Below, in pieces: positions 18,982 to 27,511 of a stretch of DNA of 64,000 nucleotides. The stretch spans positions 155,007 through 219,006 of the forward strand of contig NZ_AUDK01000005.1 of NCBI RefSeq assembly GCF_000425425.1. Reading direction: 5' to 3'. Origin of the DNA: Flavobacterium daejeonense DSM 17708. GTDB lineage: Bacteria > Bacteroidota > Bacteroidia > Flavobacteriales > Flavobacteriaceae. The position numbers and the translations under genes are program-made. Below the pieces are notes generated by a model that saw only the letters and a list, made by a program, of their open reading frames with translations, was not told where the DNA came from and ran no database searches. Numbering within the stretch: position 1 is the first letter of the stretch; each line of letters begins with the position of its first letter.

Positions 18982-20838
18982 TTAAGCCTTTAGCCAGGCT
19001 TCTCTTAATTGTTTTTTAGAATCATCGGTAACTTCTATATGTTCGGCATCTTCATAAGGCAATTTAACAGTTCCTTTAAGCAATTCTTCTTTTCCGTTTC
19101 GCTTTATTTTAATGCTAATCGACTCGTTTTCCTTCCATTTACTGCTTTGATTAATCATGTCGTAAATGTTCTCGTAAGAATAAGCAACATTGTTAATTGC
19201 CAAAATAACATCTCCACCTTTTAACCCTAAAGAGTCAAAAAATACATTTAGTTCACTATTAGGAATTACACTAATTTCATTATTGTTTGGGTTAACCATA
19301 ATATATGGCGTTTTGTTGTCTTTTAAGAAAACCGGAGCAGGTACTTTTATCATGGATTTGCTCAAACCTACTTTAGCTAAATAAAATTCATAAGGAATTG
19401 GAGTAGTTCCTGCTACATAAGTTTTTAGAAAATCACCCACTTCCGGATAAGTAAGCTCGGTTATTTTACCAAAAAGTTCTTCGTCATTAAAGGCTTTGGA
19501 AACCCCGTATTCATTAGATAATTTTTGCATCAGGTCAAGAATTCCTCTCTCTCCGTTGCTTTTTTCGCGAATGATAATATCGATACACATCCCGATTAAA
19601 GCCCCTTTTTGATACACATTCAAATATTGGGCTTTGTACGGTTCTTTTAAAACATTGGCACTCATTTTTGTGAATGACATCGTATCGTTCAAGGCTTTTG
19701 CTTCTTCTGTTTTTTCGGCGATACGGTCGTAAAAATCAGCTTCGGAGATTAGACCTTGGTTGATTTGAAAAAGATTGGCAAAATATTCGGTTACACCTTC
19801 GTACATCCATAAATGTTCGGACATTTTAGGTGCATTATAGTCAAAATCCTGAATTTCTTTAGAGTGAATGGTAAGCGGTGTTACGATATGGAAAAATTCA
19901 TGTGAAACAACATCCATCATCGATTTGACTAATTCGTCTTTTTCCATCATTTCCGGTAACACAACCGTTGTCACCGTTGGGTGTTCCAACGCTCCAAAAC
20001 CATGAGCATCGTCTTCTTTTAAACTGGAAAGATAAAGTAAAACAGAATATTTTTGGGTAGCATTAATTTTGCCTAAAAAATGCTTTTGAGCCGTCATCAT
20101 CGTTTTCATTTCCGGAGTAATGCTTTCGGCAGTGTATTTTCCGCTTGGAGAATACACACAAATCTGAATATCCATTCCGTCAACATTGAAAGTGGTATAA
20201 TCAGGTTTGGAATACATAATTGGATTTTCGACCAATTCGGCATAACGCGAAGTAACAAAAAGATCGCTGGTATTGCTGCTGTCCTGATCCGTCATTGAGG
20301 TAGCTCCCCAAAGCGATTCCGGATGTGTAACACTTAGTTGGTAAGGAACCGCCAAATAGTTGTCGAAATAGCCAATAAAACAATGGGTGTTTACTATGAA
20401 ATTTTCACCGGCAATAATGTTAGAACCCGCAGGCGAAAAAACATCATCCTGCCCAAAACCGGTTCCTTTTTCGGTGTCAAAGGTATCGTTAACTAAATAA
20501 GTAATTTTGCTTAAAGATTTAGCTTTACTAATCGTCCAGGAGTTTTCGTCTGCTTTTTTAACGGCTAACAGATTTCCTTTTTTGTCAAAAGCTTTAAAGT
20601 CTTCAATGTATTTTCCGTAATTATCTTCCGAATAAGTTCCCGGAACGGTTTTAGGAATGTGGTAATTAATTTCGTTAGCTGTAGTTTTAGGTGCATTTAC
20701 CGTTACTAAAACCTGATCGTTTTTAACTTCGGTCAAATTAATATTTGCCTGAATGATGGTTTTTTTGCTTTCGTTGTTTATACTTTTACAACTCCAAAAC
20801 AGTGAAGTAAGGGCAAATACTATTAGTGTTTTTCTCAT
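18982..20838 (-). CDS. M61-family metallopeptidase lipoprotein with PDZ domain
   Basis: Glycyl-aminopeptidase-like peptidase of 618 residues. I start at ATG 20838, which gives MRKTLIVFALTSLFWSC, a lipoprotein signal with Cys17. An in-frame start 34 codons upstream would place a strong terminator inside the gene. The N-terminal beta domain is followed by the zinc site HEFFH (313-317) and the third ligand Glu347 in WMYEGVTEYFANL, as in family M61. A PDZ-like region lies near 500-590 (GLKGGDVILAINNVAYSYENI). The catalytic residues are intact. It is likely anchored in the envelope and trims peptides there. Confidence 0.9.
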   Translation of the reverse strand: MRKTLIVFALTSLFWSCKSINNESKKTIIQANINLTEVKNDQVLVTVNAPKTTANEINYHIPKTVPGTYSEDNYGKYIEDFKAFDKKGNLLAVKKADENSWTISKAKSLSKITYLVNDTFDTEKGTGFGQDDVFSPAGSNIIAGENFIVNTHCFIGYFDNYLAVPYQLSVTHPESLWGATSMTDQDSSNTSDLFVTSRYAELVENPIMYSKPDYTTFNVDGMDIQICVYSPSGKYTAESITPEMKTMMTAQKHFLGKINATQKYSVLLYLSSLKEDDAHGFGALEHPTVTTVVLPEMMEKDELVKSMMDVVSHEFFHIVTPLTIHSKEIQDFDYNAPKMSEHLWMYEGVTEYFANLFQINQGLISEADFYDRIAEKTEEAKALNDTMSFTKMSANVLKEPYKAQYLNVYQKGALIGMCIDIIIREKSNGERGILDLMQKLSNEYGVSKAFNDEELFGKITELTYPEVGDFLKTYVAGTTPIPYEFYLAKVGLSKSMIKVPAPVFLKDNKTPYIMVNPNNNEISVIPNSELNVFFDSLGLKGGDVILAINNVAYSYENIYDMINQSSKWKENESISIKIKRNGKEELLKGTVKLPYEDAEHIEVTDDSKKQLREAWLKA

Positions 20839-20895
20839 AAAGCTATGTTTTTTGTTTCCTGTTTTTGTCGTTTTTGAAACTGACAAAAAAGATAT

Positions 20896-20929
20896 AAAAA
20901 AAACACTCAGGAGTAAGAGTGTTTTTTTA
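20896..20929 (-). terminator. Terminator after the DUF2805 gene
   Basis: A-tract plus ACACTC (to 20908) pairs with GAGTGT plus a T-tract (from 20917). On the minus strand it sits four bases after the stop of the gene at 20933 and ends about 60 bases before the M61 start. Confidence 0.8.
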
Positions 20930-20932
20930 AGA

Positions 20933-21211
20933 TTAGTCAAATTTATTCTTGATATAATACTTTCCGTCTAAATCGTCATCAAAATCATCAATTTTAAGAG
21001 GTTTAGGTTTTGGTTTTCCAGCCAAAGCTTTCTTTTTCCACATTTCAAATTTTTCCAGAGGCATCTTTTTTTTCATGATTTCCAGAACTTCTTTTTCAGC
21101 CAATCCAAATTCTTTTTTTATAATTTCAAATGGATTTCTTTCTTCCAGTGCTAATGTAACAAGCTTCTCGGTTTGTTCGAAGCTTAGTTCTTTGCGGTTA
21201 CTCTTTTTCAT
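20933..21211 (-). CDS. TIGR03643/DUF2805 family small protein
   Basis: This basic protein of 92 residues contains FEQTEKLVTLALEERNPFEIIKKEFGLAEKEVLEIMKKKMPLEKFEMWKKKA split over two helices, the pattern of the TIGR03643 (DUF2805) family found in marine and flavobacterial genomes. The central helix-turn-helix-like arrangement (FGLAEKEVLEIMKK) hints at nucleic acid binding, but this is not established. The tail is Lys/Pro then Asp-rich. It is a single-gene unit ending in its own terminator. Confidence 0.75.
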   Translation of the reverse strand: MKKSNRKELSFEQTEKLVTLALEERNPFEIIKKEFGLAEKEVLEIMKKKMPLEKFEMWKKKALAGKPKPKPLKIDDFDDDLDGKYYIKNKFD

Positions 21212-21432
21212 CAGATGAAAATTTATTCTAAATAGTTTTTTTAATTAAAAAATGATCTTGTAATAGGTTTCAATATTAATAAAAAAAACAATTACTTTAC
21301 CGTTTCCCTGATTTTTTTTGTTGTTTTTTTTGAGGTTTGGATAGGGCTTATCAGAAATGATTCTTTTTTGAATAATTCTTTTTTACAGGATTGATTATTA
21401 AACTCTTTTCAAAAAGAAGACAGATATTTTGT

Positions 21433-22146
21433 TTAAACTTCATCGTTTTTTTGCAAAACAAATTTGTAAATAAATCCACCGCTTAGGGCTCCTGCAATTG
21501 GCGCTACCCAAAACAGCCATAATTGACCCAATGGTTCGCCGCCCACAAATACTGCCTGCGATAAAGAACGCGCCGGATTTACAGAAGTGTTAGTAATAGG
21601 AATGCTGATTAAATGAATTAAAGTCAGTCCAAGCCCAATGGCTATTCCGGCAAATTTTCCGTTAGAAAATTTATCGGTTGCTCCCATAATGATTAATAAA
21701 AAGAAAAGTGTCAGAATGAACTCGGCAATGAAACAGGCTGCTAAAGAATAGCCCGAAGGAGAAAAGGCGCTGTATCCATTGGAAGCAAAAGCACCTGCCT
21801 GCGTGTTATCAATCATAAATCCTGTTTTTCCTGATGCGATGGTGTATAATACCGATGCTGCTGCCACCGCACCCACACATTGGGAAATGATGTAAGGAAT
21901 TAAATCCCGACCGCTAAAGCGACCACCAGCCCATAATCCGAAGGAAACTGCCGGATTAAAATGTCCGCCCGAAATGTGTCCCACCGCATAAGCCATTGTT
22001 AATACGGTTAAACCAAAAGCCAGTGCTACACCCATAAAACCAATTCCTAAATCGGGAATGCCGGCAGCAAAAACAGCGCTGCCGCAACCACCGAAAACTA
22101 ACCAAAATGTTCCAAAGAATTCTGCAAATAATTTTTTCATAATCAA
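21433..22146 (-). CDS. aqpZ: Aquaporin Z-type water channel
   Basis: Six-helix inner-membrane water channel of 237 residues. Both half-helix signatures are present: HFNPAVS (Asn64-Pro-Ala) and SVNPARSL (Asn190-Pro-Ala), with His178 and Arg193 at the selectivity filter, as in AqpZ rather than glycerol facilitators (no Asp after the second NPA). [13 protein letters not shown] is typical of AqpZ. Starts at codon 1 or codon 3 are equally possible ([13 protein letters not shown]). Its own unit, with more than 200 bases on either side. Confidence 0.94.
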   Translation of the reverse strand: MIMKKLFAEFFGTFWLVFGGCGSAVFAAGIPDLGIGFMGVALAFGLTVLTMAYAVGHISGGHFNPAVSFGLWAGGRFSGRDLIPYIISQCVGAVAAASVLYTIASGKTGFMIDNTQAGAFASNGYSAFSPSGYSLAACFIAEFILTLFFLLIIMGATDKFSNGKFAGIAIGLGLTLIHLISIPITNTSVNPARSLSQAVFVGGEPLGQLWLFWVAPIAGALSGGFIYKFVLQKNDEV

Positions 22147-22368
22147 ATAATTTATATAATGGTTATTAGTAAAAACTCATTAAACAGCGGGTAATTTCGA
22201 ACTGTATTCCGGGGTTAAGAACATTTTTGTGTTAGAGAATACAGTAAAACAATGAATTTGAAGTTTTTGCATGTGCTTCAAATTCCAACTTGTTGTACTA
22301 ATGTATTGAAAATAAATGATTAATAAGAAAAAAAGTACTCTTTTTTATTTTTGAAAAAGAGAATTGCG

Positions 22369-23259
22369 CTATTTTTTGAGGCGAATATTCATAAAAACAA
22401 TAGCGGCAATAATGATGAAAATCCCCATCCATTGTCCGAAAAGAACTTTTTCGCCCAATAAAAAATAAGCCATCATCACTGAAACAGGCAATTCTAAAGC
22501 TGAAACAATACTGCCGAGTCCGATACCGGTAAGCGGAAAACCAATATTGAGCAGCAGCGGAGGAATAATGGTTCCAAAAAGCGATAAAATAAGTCCCCAT
22601 TTGAGGAAAATAGAAAAATGAAAAGGAGTGTTTTGAGTGATTAACATAAATAACAGCACAATAATTGCTCCGCCAATCAGCATGAATAAACTGCGTTGTG
22701 AAGACGGAATCTCAATAGCGACTCTGTTGCAGGCGTACATGTTAGCCGAGTAGGAGGCAGCGGCTAACAATCCCCAAAAGAAACCTTCCCATTCCATAAC
22801 CAGATTGTCATGGAACAGATTCGTTGCTAAAACAGTTCCGGTTAGTGTGAGAATTACCGAGAGAATCTTTTGTATAGAAGGTAATTTTTTTTCTAAGAAC
22901 ATTTCAATGACAACGCCCATCCAAACTGTTTGCATCAATAATACGATAGCTACCGAAACCGGTACATATTTGACCGCTAAATAATAGAAAATACTGGTGA
23001 AACCGATAGAGGTTCCCGCTATTATCAGTTGTCGTTTTTGGTATTTTGAGAAGGGGACTTTTTCGGTTCGTGGATTTTTTCTTTTAAAAAAGTTCAGGAT
23101 TAAAAGTGCTATAAGTCCCAGAGCAAATTGCGAGCCACTCACTTCGGCGGTGGTATAGCCTTCCTGATAAGCCATTTTGACAAAGGTGGCGAGCATACCA
23201 TAGCAACTCACTCCCAATCCTACTAAAAAAACTCCTTTTAAGGTACTGTTTTTAACCAT
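22369..23259 (-). CDS. EamA-family (DMT) transporter
   Basis: This 296-residue membrane protein has about ten hydrophobic helices arranged as two EamA repeats (first from about 8, second from about 155). Typical elements are GLGVSCYGMLATFVK in helix 1 and SALELPVSVMMAYFLLGE in the penultimate pair. Members of the drug/metabolite transporter superfamily export amino acids, metabolites or drugs; the substrate cannot be read from the sequence. A single gene with no linked regulator. Confidence 0.9.
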   Translation of the reverse strand: MVKNSTLKGVFLVGLGVSCYGMLATFVKMAYQEGYTTAEVSGSQFALGLIALLILNFFKRKNPRTEKVPFSKYQKRQLIIAGTSIGFTSIFYYLAVKYVPVSVAIVLLMQTVWMGVVIEMFLEKKLPSIQKILSVILTLTGTVLATNLFHDNLVMEWEGFFWGLLAAASYSANMYACNRVAIEIPSSQRSLFMLIGGAIIVLLFMLITQNTPFHFSIFLKWGLILSLFGTIIPPLLLNIGFPLTGIGLGSIVSALELPVSVMMAYFLLGEKVLFGQWMGIFIIIAAIVFMNIRLKK

Positions 23260-23328
23260 TCCTGCTTTTTTTGCTTTGTAAAAATAGGAAATACAGCCCG
23301 GAAACAGACTTTAAAAGGAGTTAAAATA

Positions 23329-24495
23329 TTAAAATAATCCTTGCAGAGGCGCGTTTTTAAGGCCTATTTTATGGTAATCAAAAGCCATTTTTTCTTTTAG
23401 CAAACTGGCATACACTGAACGGAAATCAATTTGATATTTTAAATCGCCATTAGATAAATCGCTAAGATTTGGATTGTTACCAATAACTTTTCCCTGATTT
23501 TGTCCGCCAATGACAAACATCGGCGCGGCAGTTCCGTGGTCGGTTCCGTTGCCGTTATCTTTGACTCTTCGACCAAATTCGGAGAAAACGACAATGGTTA
23601 CATTTTGTAGTAAATGGGCCTGTTTTAAATCCTGATAAAAACTAAACAAAGCGCTGTCTAATTCTTTGAATTTGTTATTTTGAATCACCAATTGGTTGTC
23701 GTGCGTATCATAACCGCCCTGAGAAGTATAATAAACTTTCGAATTCAAATTTCCTTTAACCAATCGGGCAATCCATTCCAGGTTTTTACCCAAAGCCGTT
23801 TTGGGATAAGTCGTTTCGGCTGTTGATTTGGCTAAGGCTTTTTGAATTTCTTCCGAACCTTCTACAACTGAACCAGCTATTTTTCGAACAAAATCCAAAG
23901 ACGGATTTTCGGATAAAATTTCCGTTTCTTCTTTGGCTTTTTTAATTCTGAAACGATCCGGATCTTTTACGGTTATCGAATTCGGATTATCGCCTTTTAA
24001 GGAAAGATTGTCAATCGAATCGATGTTGATTCCGGCTGTCGGGGTGTGCGTCACACATTGTAAATCCAGATAACGACCCAGCCAGCCTTCGTTGATGTAT
24101 TGGTTCGAATCGGAAGCGGTTTGCCAGATTTCCTGACTTCTGAAATGCGAACGATTCGGCTCCGGATAACCCACATTTTGAATCACCGATAAATCACCAT
24201 TTTGTTGCATTTGGGCAAAACCTTTTAGCGAAGGATGAAATCCCATGCCTTTGGTAGTTGAAATGACTTCGTTTTTATTAAGAGCAATTTTTGGCCGGTA
24301 TTCGTGGTACAAAGGATCGTTAAAAGGAATAAAAGTGTTCAAACCGTCGTTTCCGCCGTTCAATTGTACAAAAACCAGACATTGTTCGCCAATAATCAGG
24401 TTTTTTTGCGAAGCATAAGAAAACAAAAAATTAGGAAGCAACAGGGATCCTCCTGTCAAAGTTCCGGTAAGCGATAGAAAATTTCTTCTGTTCAT
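23329..24495 (-). CDS. DUF1501 family secreted protein
   Basis: This 388-residue protein starts MNRRNFLSLTGTLTGGSLLLP, a twin-arginine-like signal. The body matches DUF1501, a member of the alkaline-phosphatase/sulfatase fold group: VQLNGGNDGLNTFIP near 43, SQGGYDTHDNQ near 268 and VVFSEFGRRVKDNGNGTDHGTAAPMFVIGG near 310-340 (split motif with Glu, Arg, Asp, His). It lies 26 bases downstream of the DUF1800 gene, the well-known partner. The pair is probably exported together to the periplasm or surface; the substrate is unknown. Confidence 0.9.
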   Translation of the reverse strand: MNRRNFLSLTGTLTGGSLLLPNFLFSYASQKNLIIGEQCLVFVQLNGGNDGLNTFIPFNDPLYHEYRPKIALNKNEVISTTKGMGFHPSLKGFAQMQQNGDLSVIQNVGYPEPNRSHFRSQEIWQTASDSNQYINEGWLGRYLDLQCVTHTPTAGINIDSIDNLSLKGDNPNSITVKDPDRFRIKKAKEETEILSENPSLDFVRKIAGSVVEGSEEIQKALAKSTAETTYPKTALGKNLEWIARLVKGNLNSKVYYTSQGGYDTHDNQLVIQNNKFKELDSALFSFYQDLKQAHLLQNVTIVVFSEFGRRVKDNGNGTDHGTAAPMFVIGGQNQGKVIGNNPNLSDLSNGDLKYQIDFRSVYASLLKEKMAFDYHKIGLKNAPLQGLF

Positions 24496-24521
24496 AATCA
24501 GATAATTTAAGGAGGTTGTGG

Positions 24522-25919
24522 CTAAATTAATTGAAATTCAGGTTCTTTGACCATCGCATTAAACAGTCGTAAAACTGCCTGATTGGCATTTTGAGCATGC
24601 GCATCAAAATCGTATTTTAAGATTTTTTCAAAATCTTTCTGGGCATCGGAATCCACCTGAAACAATAATCTTTGGGATAATTCACTGATAATTTGTTTGT
24701 TCGTTCCAATGTCCCAGTTTAGCGTAACAACCGTTTTTCTAAGGTTTGCACGGCTGTTCGTTTCTTCCATCATCATATTGGCCTGAGCTTTTTGATTGAA
24801 ATTTTCTCTTCCGCTGCAATACAAATCAGCCAGATTGTTGCGTTGCAGGTAAATTTGCGAAGTGAGCCATGATTTTCCGCCTTCCCAGCCTTTTACATTG
24901 GGTTGGTTAAACAAATCCATGCCCTGACTTTTTATAAAAGCCACGATTGGGCGGTTTGTTCTGGGATTAATTTGCAATTCATGAAGTACTTGCAGGCTGT
25001 ATTCTAAAGGGTTTTTTATTTTAGAACCGGCGGTTTTTTTATCAAATTCTTCGGTGAAGATTTTTTCCAGCAAAGGTTTAATTTCAAAATTCTGTTTTCT
25101 GAAATAATCCCCGTAATACGTAACTAATTTTTCGTCCGGATTATCATAAATAAACCATTCCAGAATTTTTCGGGTAAAAAGGTAGGGACTGTTTTTTTGT
25201 TTGAAGATAATATCCACAATGTCATCGGCTTTAAAATGTCCTTTCTTGCCCAAATACACAATTTCCGAATCGTCCGAAATGCGGTCTCTGTAAATGCCGC
25301 CATCGTCTCCAACACTCAATCCGGCGAGGGCTTTAGCGCCGTTTTTGATGTCACCTTCGCTGTAATTGCCAATTCCTAAAGTAAAAAGTTCCAGCAATTC
25401 CCTGCTCAGGTTTTCGTTGATTTTTCCTTTTCGGTTGTCCACATTGTCCAGATAGCGCAGCATGGCATTGCTTTTAACAATGGCTTTGGTTAATTCTCTA
25501 AAGTTGCCAAAAGCGTGTTTGCGCAGCAGTTGGTTGTGTTGAAAAATCCAGTAATTAACCTTTACTTTTTGATAAGTTGAAACAAAATGATTGTGCAATA
25601 ACAAGGTCATTTTTTCCCGAAGCGGAAAATCTTCGTTTCGCATTTTATCAATCCACCAGGATTTCATTTCCAGTGAAGTTTGGATTTCCTGTTTTTGAAA
25701 TTCCTTTTTTTTCTCCCGGTCTAGTTTTTCGTTTTTTTGGCGTTGCTCTCTAAATTCAATCAGGGTTTTAGGACTGTCTTTGAGAAAATCAGGAATACTA
25801 TTGTCAAAATCCGTTTTGAAAGAGGCATTGAGAAATTTAGTAATTCCCATTTTTTCAATCGAAGCGGCCTGTTGGTTAGAAAAACCTAAACGGAGCGACC
25901 AAAGCGAATTAGGATTCAT
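24522..25919 (-). CDS. DUF1800 family protein
   Basis: This largely helical protein of 465 residues carries DUF1800 hallmarks: the N-terminal SLWSLRLGFSNQQA, MTLLLHNHFVST near 100-115, LSRELLELFTLG near 170 and QGMDLFNQPNVKGWEGG near 345-361. No signal peptide is obvious at this start (MNPNSLWSLRLG). It is the first gene of the two-gene operon with DUF1501. The pair is widespread in Bacteroidota and Planctomycetes without an assigned reaction. Confidence 0.9.
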   Translation of the reverse strand: MNPNSLWSLRLGFSNQQAASIEKMGITKFLNASFKTDFDNSIPDFLKDSPKTLIEFREQRQKNEKLDREKKKEFQKQEIQTSLEMKSWWIDKMRNEDFPLREKMTLLLHNHFVSTYQKVKVNYWIFQHNQLLRKHAFGNFRELTKAIVKSNAMLRYLDNVDNRKGKINENLSRELLELFTLGIGNYSEGDIKNGAKALAGLSVGDDGGIYRDRISDDSEIVYLGKKGHFKADDIVDIIFKQKNSPYLFTRKILEWFIYDNPDEKLVTYYGDYFRKQNFEIKPLLEKIFTEEFDKKTAGSKIKNPLEYSLQVLHELQINPRTNRPIVAFIKSQGMDLFNQPNVKGWEGGKSWLTSQIYLQRNNLADLYCSGRENFNQKAQANMMMEETNSRANLRKTVVTLNWDIGTNKQIISELSQRLLFQVDSDAQKDFEKILKYDFDAHAQNANQAVLRLFNAMVKEPEFQLI

Positions 25920-26095
25920 AATCAGTAGGGTTTTGGGTTAATGGTTTTTTGTTGGTTGTTCTCTTTTAAGATGAAAAACTTTCCAAAAGGTTTAACGCGG
26001 TTCTTTTTTATTTGTTTTAAGAACTACTGGGAAAAGAAACCTTAATATAAATTGGTCATGGAGTATGTATGGAGTATCCCCTGCTAAAAATGGTT

Positions 26096-26124
26096 AAAAA
26101 AAGGCGAAGTCGGGAGACTTCGCC
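26096..26124 (-). terminator. Hairpin terminator left of the R-M module
   Basis: GGCGAAGTC (26103-26111) and GACTTCGCC (26116-26124) form a perfect 9-bp stem with a 4-base loop. On the minus strand it is followed by seven T (26096-26102), so it could stop leftward transcription. It could also be the hairpin target that group IIC introns favour for insertion. Confidence 0.6.
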
Positions 26125-26148
26125 ATTAGTCGCACCCGAAATGCTTTG

Positions 26149-26409
26149 TATTCACGAAGACCAACAAAAATAATAAAAAAAAGCGTGGGTAAAAGGTGGT
26201 TGGGCAATTGCTCAGAGTCCTATTTTGAGTCCTACCATTACCTTGAAACGCCTAAAACAACGTGGTTATCAATCTTTAACAGATGTTTATATCGAACTTA
26301 ATCCATCATTTTGCGAACCGCCGAGTTTAGCCTGTCCTGATTCGAGGGATGACCCGTACGCTCGGTGGTGTACTCAAGTTTTTATTGTTTTTGTTGGTCT
26401 TCGTGAATA
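26149..26409. repeat. 261-bp element with 31-bp terminal inverted repeats
   Basis: TATTCACGAAGACCAACAAA (start of the left arm, 26149-26179) reappears as its reverse complement at 26379-26409; the two 31-base arms differ at one base. About 199 bases lie between. No transposase is encoded and no convincing target duplication is seen. It may be a MITE-like unit or an inverted partial duplication. Confidence 0.7.
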
Positions 26410-26463
26410 TAAATATTTGAGAGGCGCACTCTGTCAGTTACTGGCGGAGCCGTCTACTCGATT
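26315..26463 (+). other. Possible group II intron 3'-end remnant
   Basis: GAACCGCCGAG (26315-26325) pairs with CTCGGTGGT (26361-26369), as the base stem of an intron domain V would. It is followed by TGAGAGG, a 9-bp stem CTCTGTCAG/CTGGCGGAG with a TTA loop (26429-26449), and CTACTCGATT, which resembles domain VI and a 3' splice end. The two blocks are separated by one arm of the inverted repeat, and no maturase gene remains. From memory the pattern resembles Bacteroidota group II introns; no structural model was run. Confidence 0.35.
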
Positions 26464-26521
26464 ATGCCTCGTTGTTTTATCTGTAAATATATTACTATTT
26501 TCAATTGCTATCTTTAGTCGG

Positions 26522-26569
26522 TTGTAAAAACTTTGAGTTAAGTTTAGATTTGCATACTAAAATTAGCAA
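26522..26569 (+). promoter_or_regulatory. Promoter and operator of the controller-restriction genes
   Basis: TTG (26522-26524), 20 bases, then TAGATTTG (26545-26552) form a Bacteroidota-type promoter. Overlapping and following the -7 box is TTGCATACTAAAATTAGCAA (26550-26569), ending one base before the controller ATG, so the mRNA leader would be very short. The core CTAAAATTAG is palindromic (CTAA/TTAG). The same element precedes the methyltransferase gene, which suggests a binding site for the controller protein. Confidence 0.65.
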
Positions 26570-26570
26570 T

Positions 26571-26780
26571 ATGTCTAAAAAAACTATATCAATTAAGTTT
26601 GGTGAAAGAGTTAGAGAAATAAGAGTTTCTAAAAACCTTTCTCAAGAACAGTTAGCTGATTTAGCTAATGTTCATAGAACTTATATTGGTATGGTTGAAC
26701 GAGCTGAAAAAAATATAACTCTCGTAAATATTGAAAAGATTGCTAATGCACTTAAAATAGATATTAAAGAGTTATTATGA
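26571..26780 (+). CDS. R-M controller (C) protein, XRE-type HTH
   Basis: This 69-residue protein is almost entirely one helix-turn-helix domain: FGERVREIRVSKNLSQEQLA, then HRTYIGMVERAEKNIT and IEKIANALKIDIKELL. This spacing is that of restriction-modification controller proteins, which time expression of the nuclease after the methylase. I start at ATG 26571; a longer frame from 26505 would include the promoter. Its stop overlaps the restriction gene start (ATGA), so the two are co-translated. It probably acts at the paired operators at 26550-26569 and 28970-28989. Confidence 0.88.
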   Translation: MSKKTISIKFGERVREIRVSKNLSQEQLADLANVHRTYIGMVERAEKNITLVNIEKIANALKIDIKELL

Positions 26781-27511
26781 CAATAGAACAAATAGAAGTA
26801 TTACGTGCTGGTTTACAAGAAAGTTTTGACCTATTAGTTGCAAAGATTAATAAAATTCAAATAGGAACAAAAGACCAATTTCCTTATGGTTGGAGAAATG
26901 CAGGAAAAGGAAGAACCGTTTGGAGAATTTTAGAAGAAATAATAACTCAAAATTTAGAAAAAAATCATAGCGATTTTAAACTGCAAAGTATAACACCTTC
27001 AAATTCTGAAGTTTCTGTTTTTGATTTTGAATGCAAATTAATTGGGAATGAAACTCCAATTTATATAAACATCAAATCCGCTGTTTTAGGTGGTAAAAAA
27101 AACAAAGATGATATTTCCAAAGGAATTGGTTTAAGAGATTTTTATACTGAAGATGTAAACAAAAATTTCTTTGTTGGTACATTCTTTATAAAGTTCAATG
27201 ATGATATGACTATTGAAATTGATCACGCAACTGTTTTTCCAATAGTATGGATTAAAGATATCTATGTAAATCCCAGTAACAACGGAAATCTTCAATCTGC
27301 ATATTATAAAGACTTAAATGATGCAGTCAAAAGAACTAATGCAGAATTTCACGAATTGTTTATCAATGCTTTGGATTTTGCTCAAAGTAAGAAGGACGCT
27401 AAAGCAGGGGATATTATTCAAGAACCCGAAGGAAAATATTTAAGAAAGATTAGCGGAAGATGGAAAGAAGTTCAAGAAAATGGAGATGAAATTGGCCCTA
27501 CACTCTTTTAG
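26777..27511 (+). CDS. Type II restriction endonuclease (probable)
   Basis: This 244-residue protein follows the controller gene with a 4-base overlap and converges on the methyltransferase gene, the expected place for the nuclease. An N-terminal segment, WRNAGKGRTVWRILEEII, precedes a candidate PD-(D/E)xK core: Asp83 in VFDFECKLI and Lys100 in IYINIKSA, with Asn98 where an acidic residue would be usual. The C-terminus has KYLRKISGRWKEVQENGDEIGP. I do not recognise the recognition sequence. The assignment rests mainly on context. Confidence 0.72.
   Translation: MTIEQIEVLRAGLQESFDLLVAKINKIQIGTKDQFPYGWRNAGKGRTVWRILEEIITQNLEKNHSDFKLQSITPSNSEVSVFDFECKLIGNETPIYINIKSAVLGGKKNKDDISKGIGLRDFYTEDVNKNFFVGTFFIKFNDDMTIEIDHATVFPIVWIKDIYVNPSNNGNLQSAYYKDLNDAVKRTNAEFHELFINALDFAQSKKDAKAGDIIQEPEGKYLRKISGRWKEVQENGDEIGPTLF

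Larger units (their letters stand above)
25920..26570. other. Intergenic region with mobile-element scars
   Basis: 650 bases between the DUF1800 gene and the R-M module. It contains a hairpin at 26103-26124, a 31-bp inverted repeat pair (26149-26179 and 26379-26409), group II intron-like stem structures (26315-26463), and the R-M promoter-operator. A 100-codon frame at 26225-26527 overlaps these structures and is not credible as a protein. GC content in 26100-26460 is visibly higher than in the R-M genes next door. Confidence 0.55.

Noticed and set aside
20839..20940. 34-residue N-terminal extension of the M61 peptidase
   Set aside because: It would cover the terminator of the preceding gene and displace the lipobox from the N-terminus.
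26225..26527. 100-codon plus-strand frame before the R-M controller gene
   Set aside because: It runs through the inverted repeat, the intron-like stems and the promoter; better explained as structured non-coding DNA.
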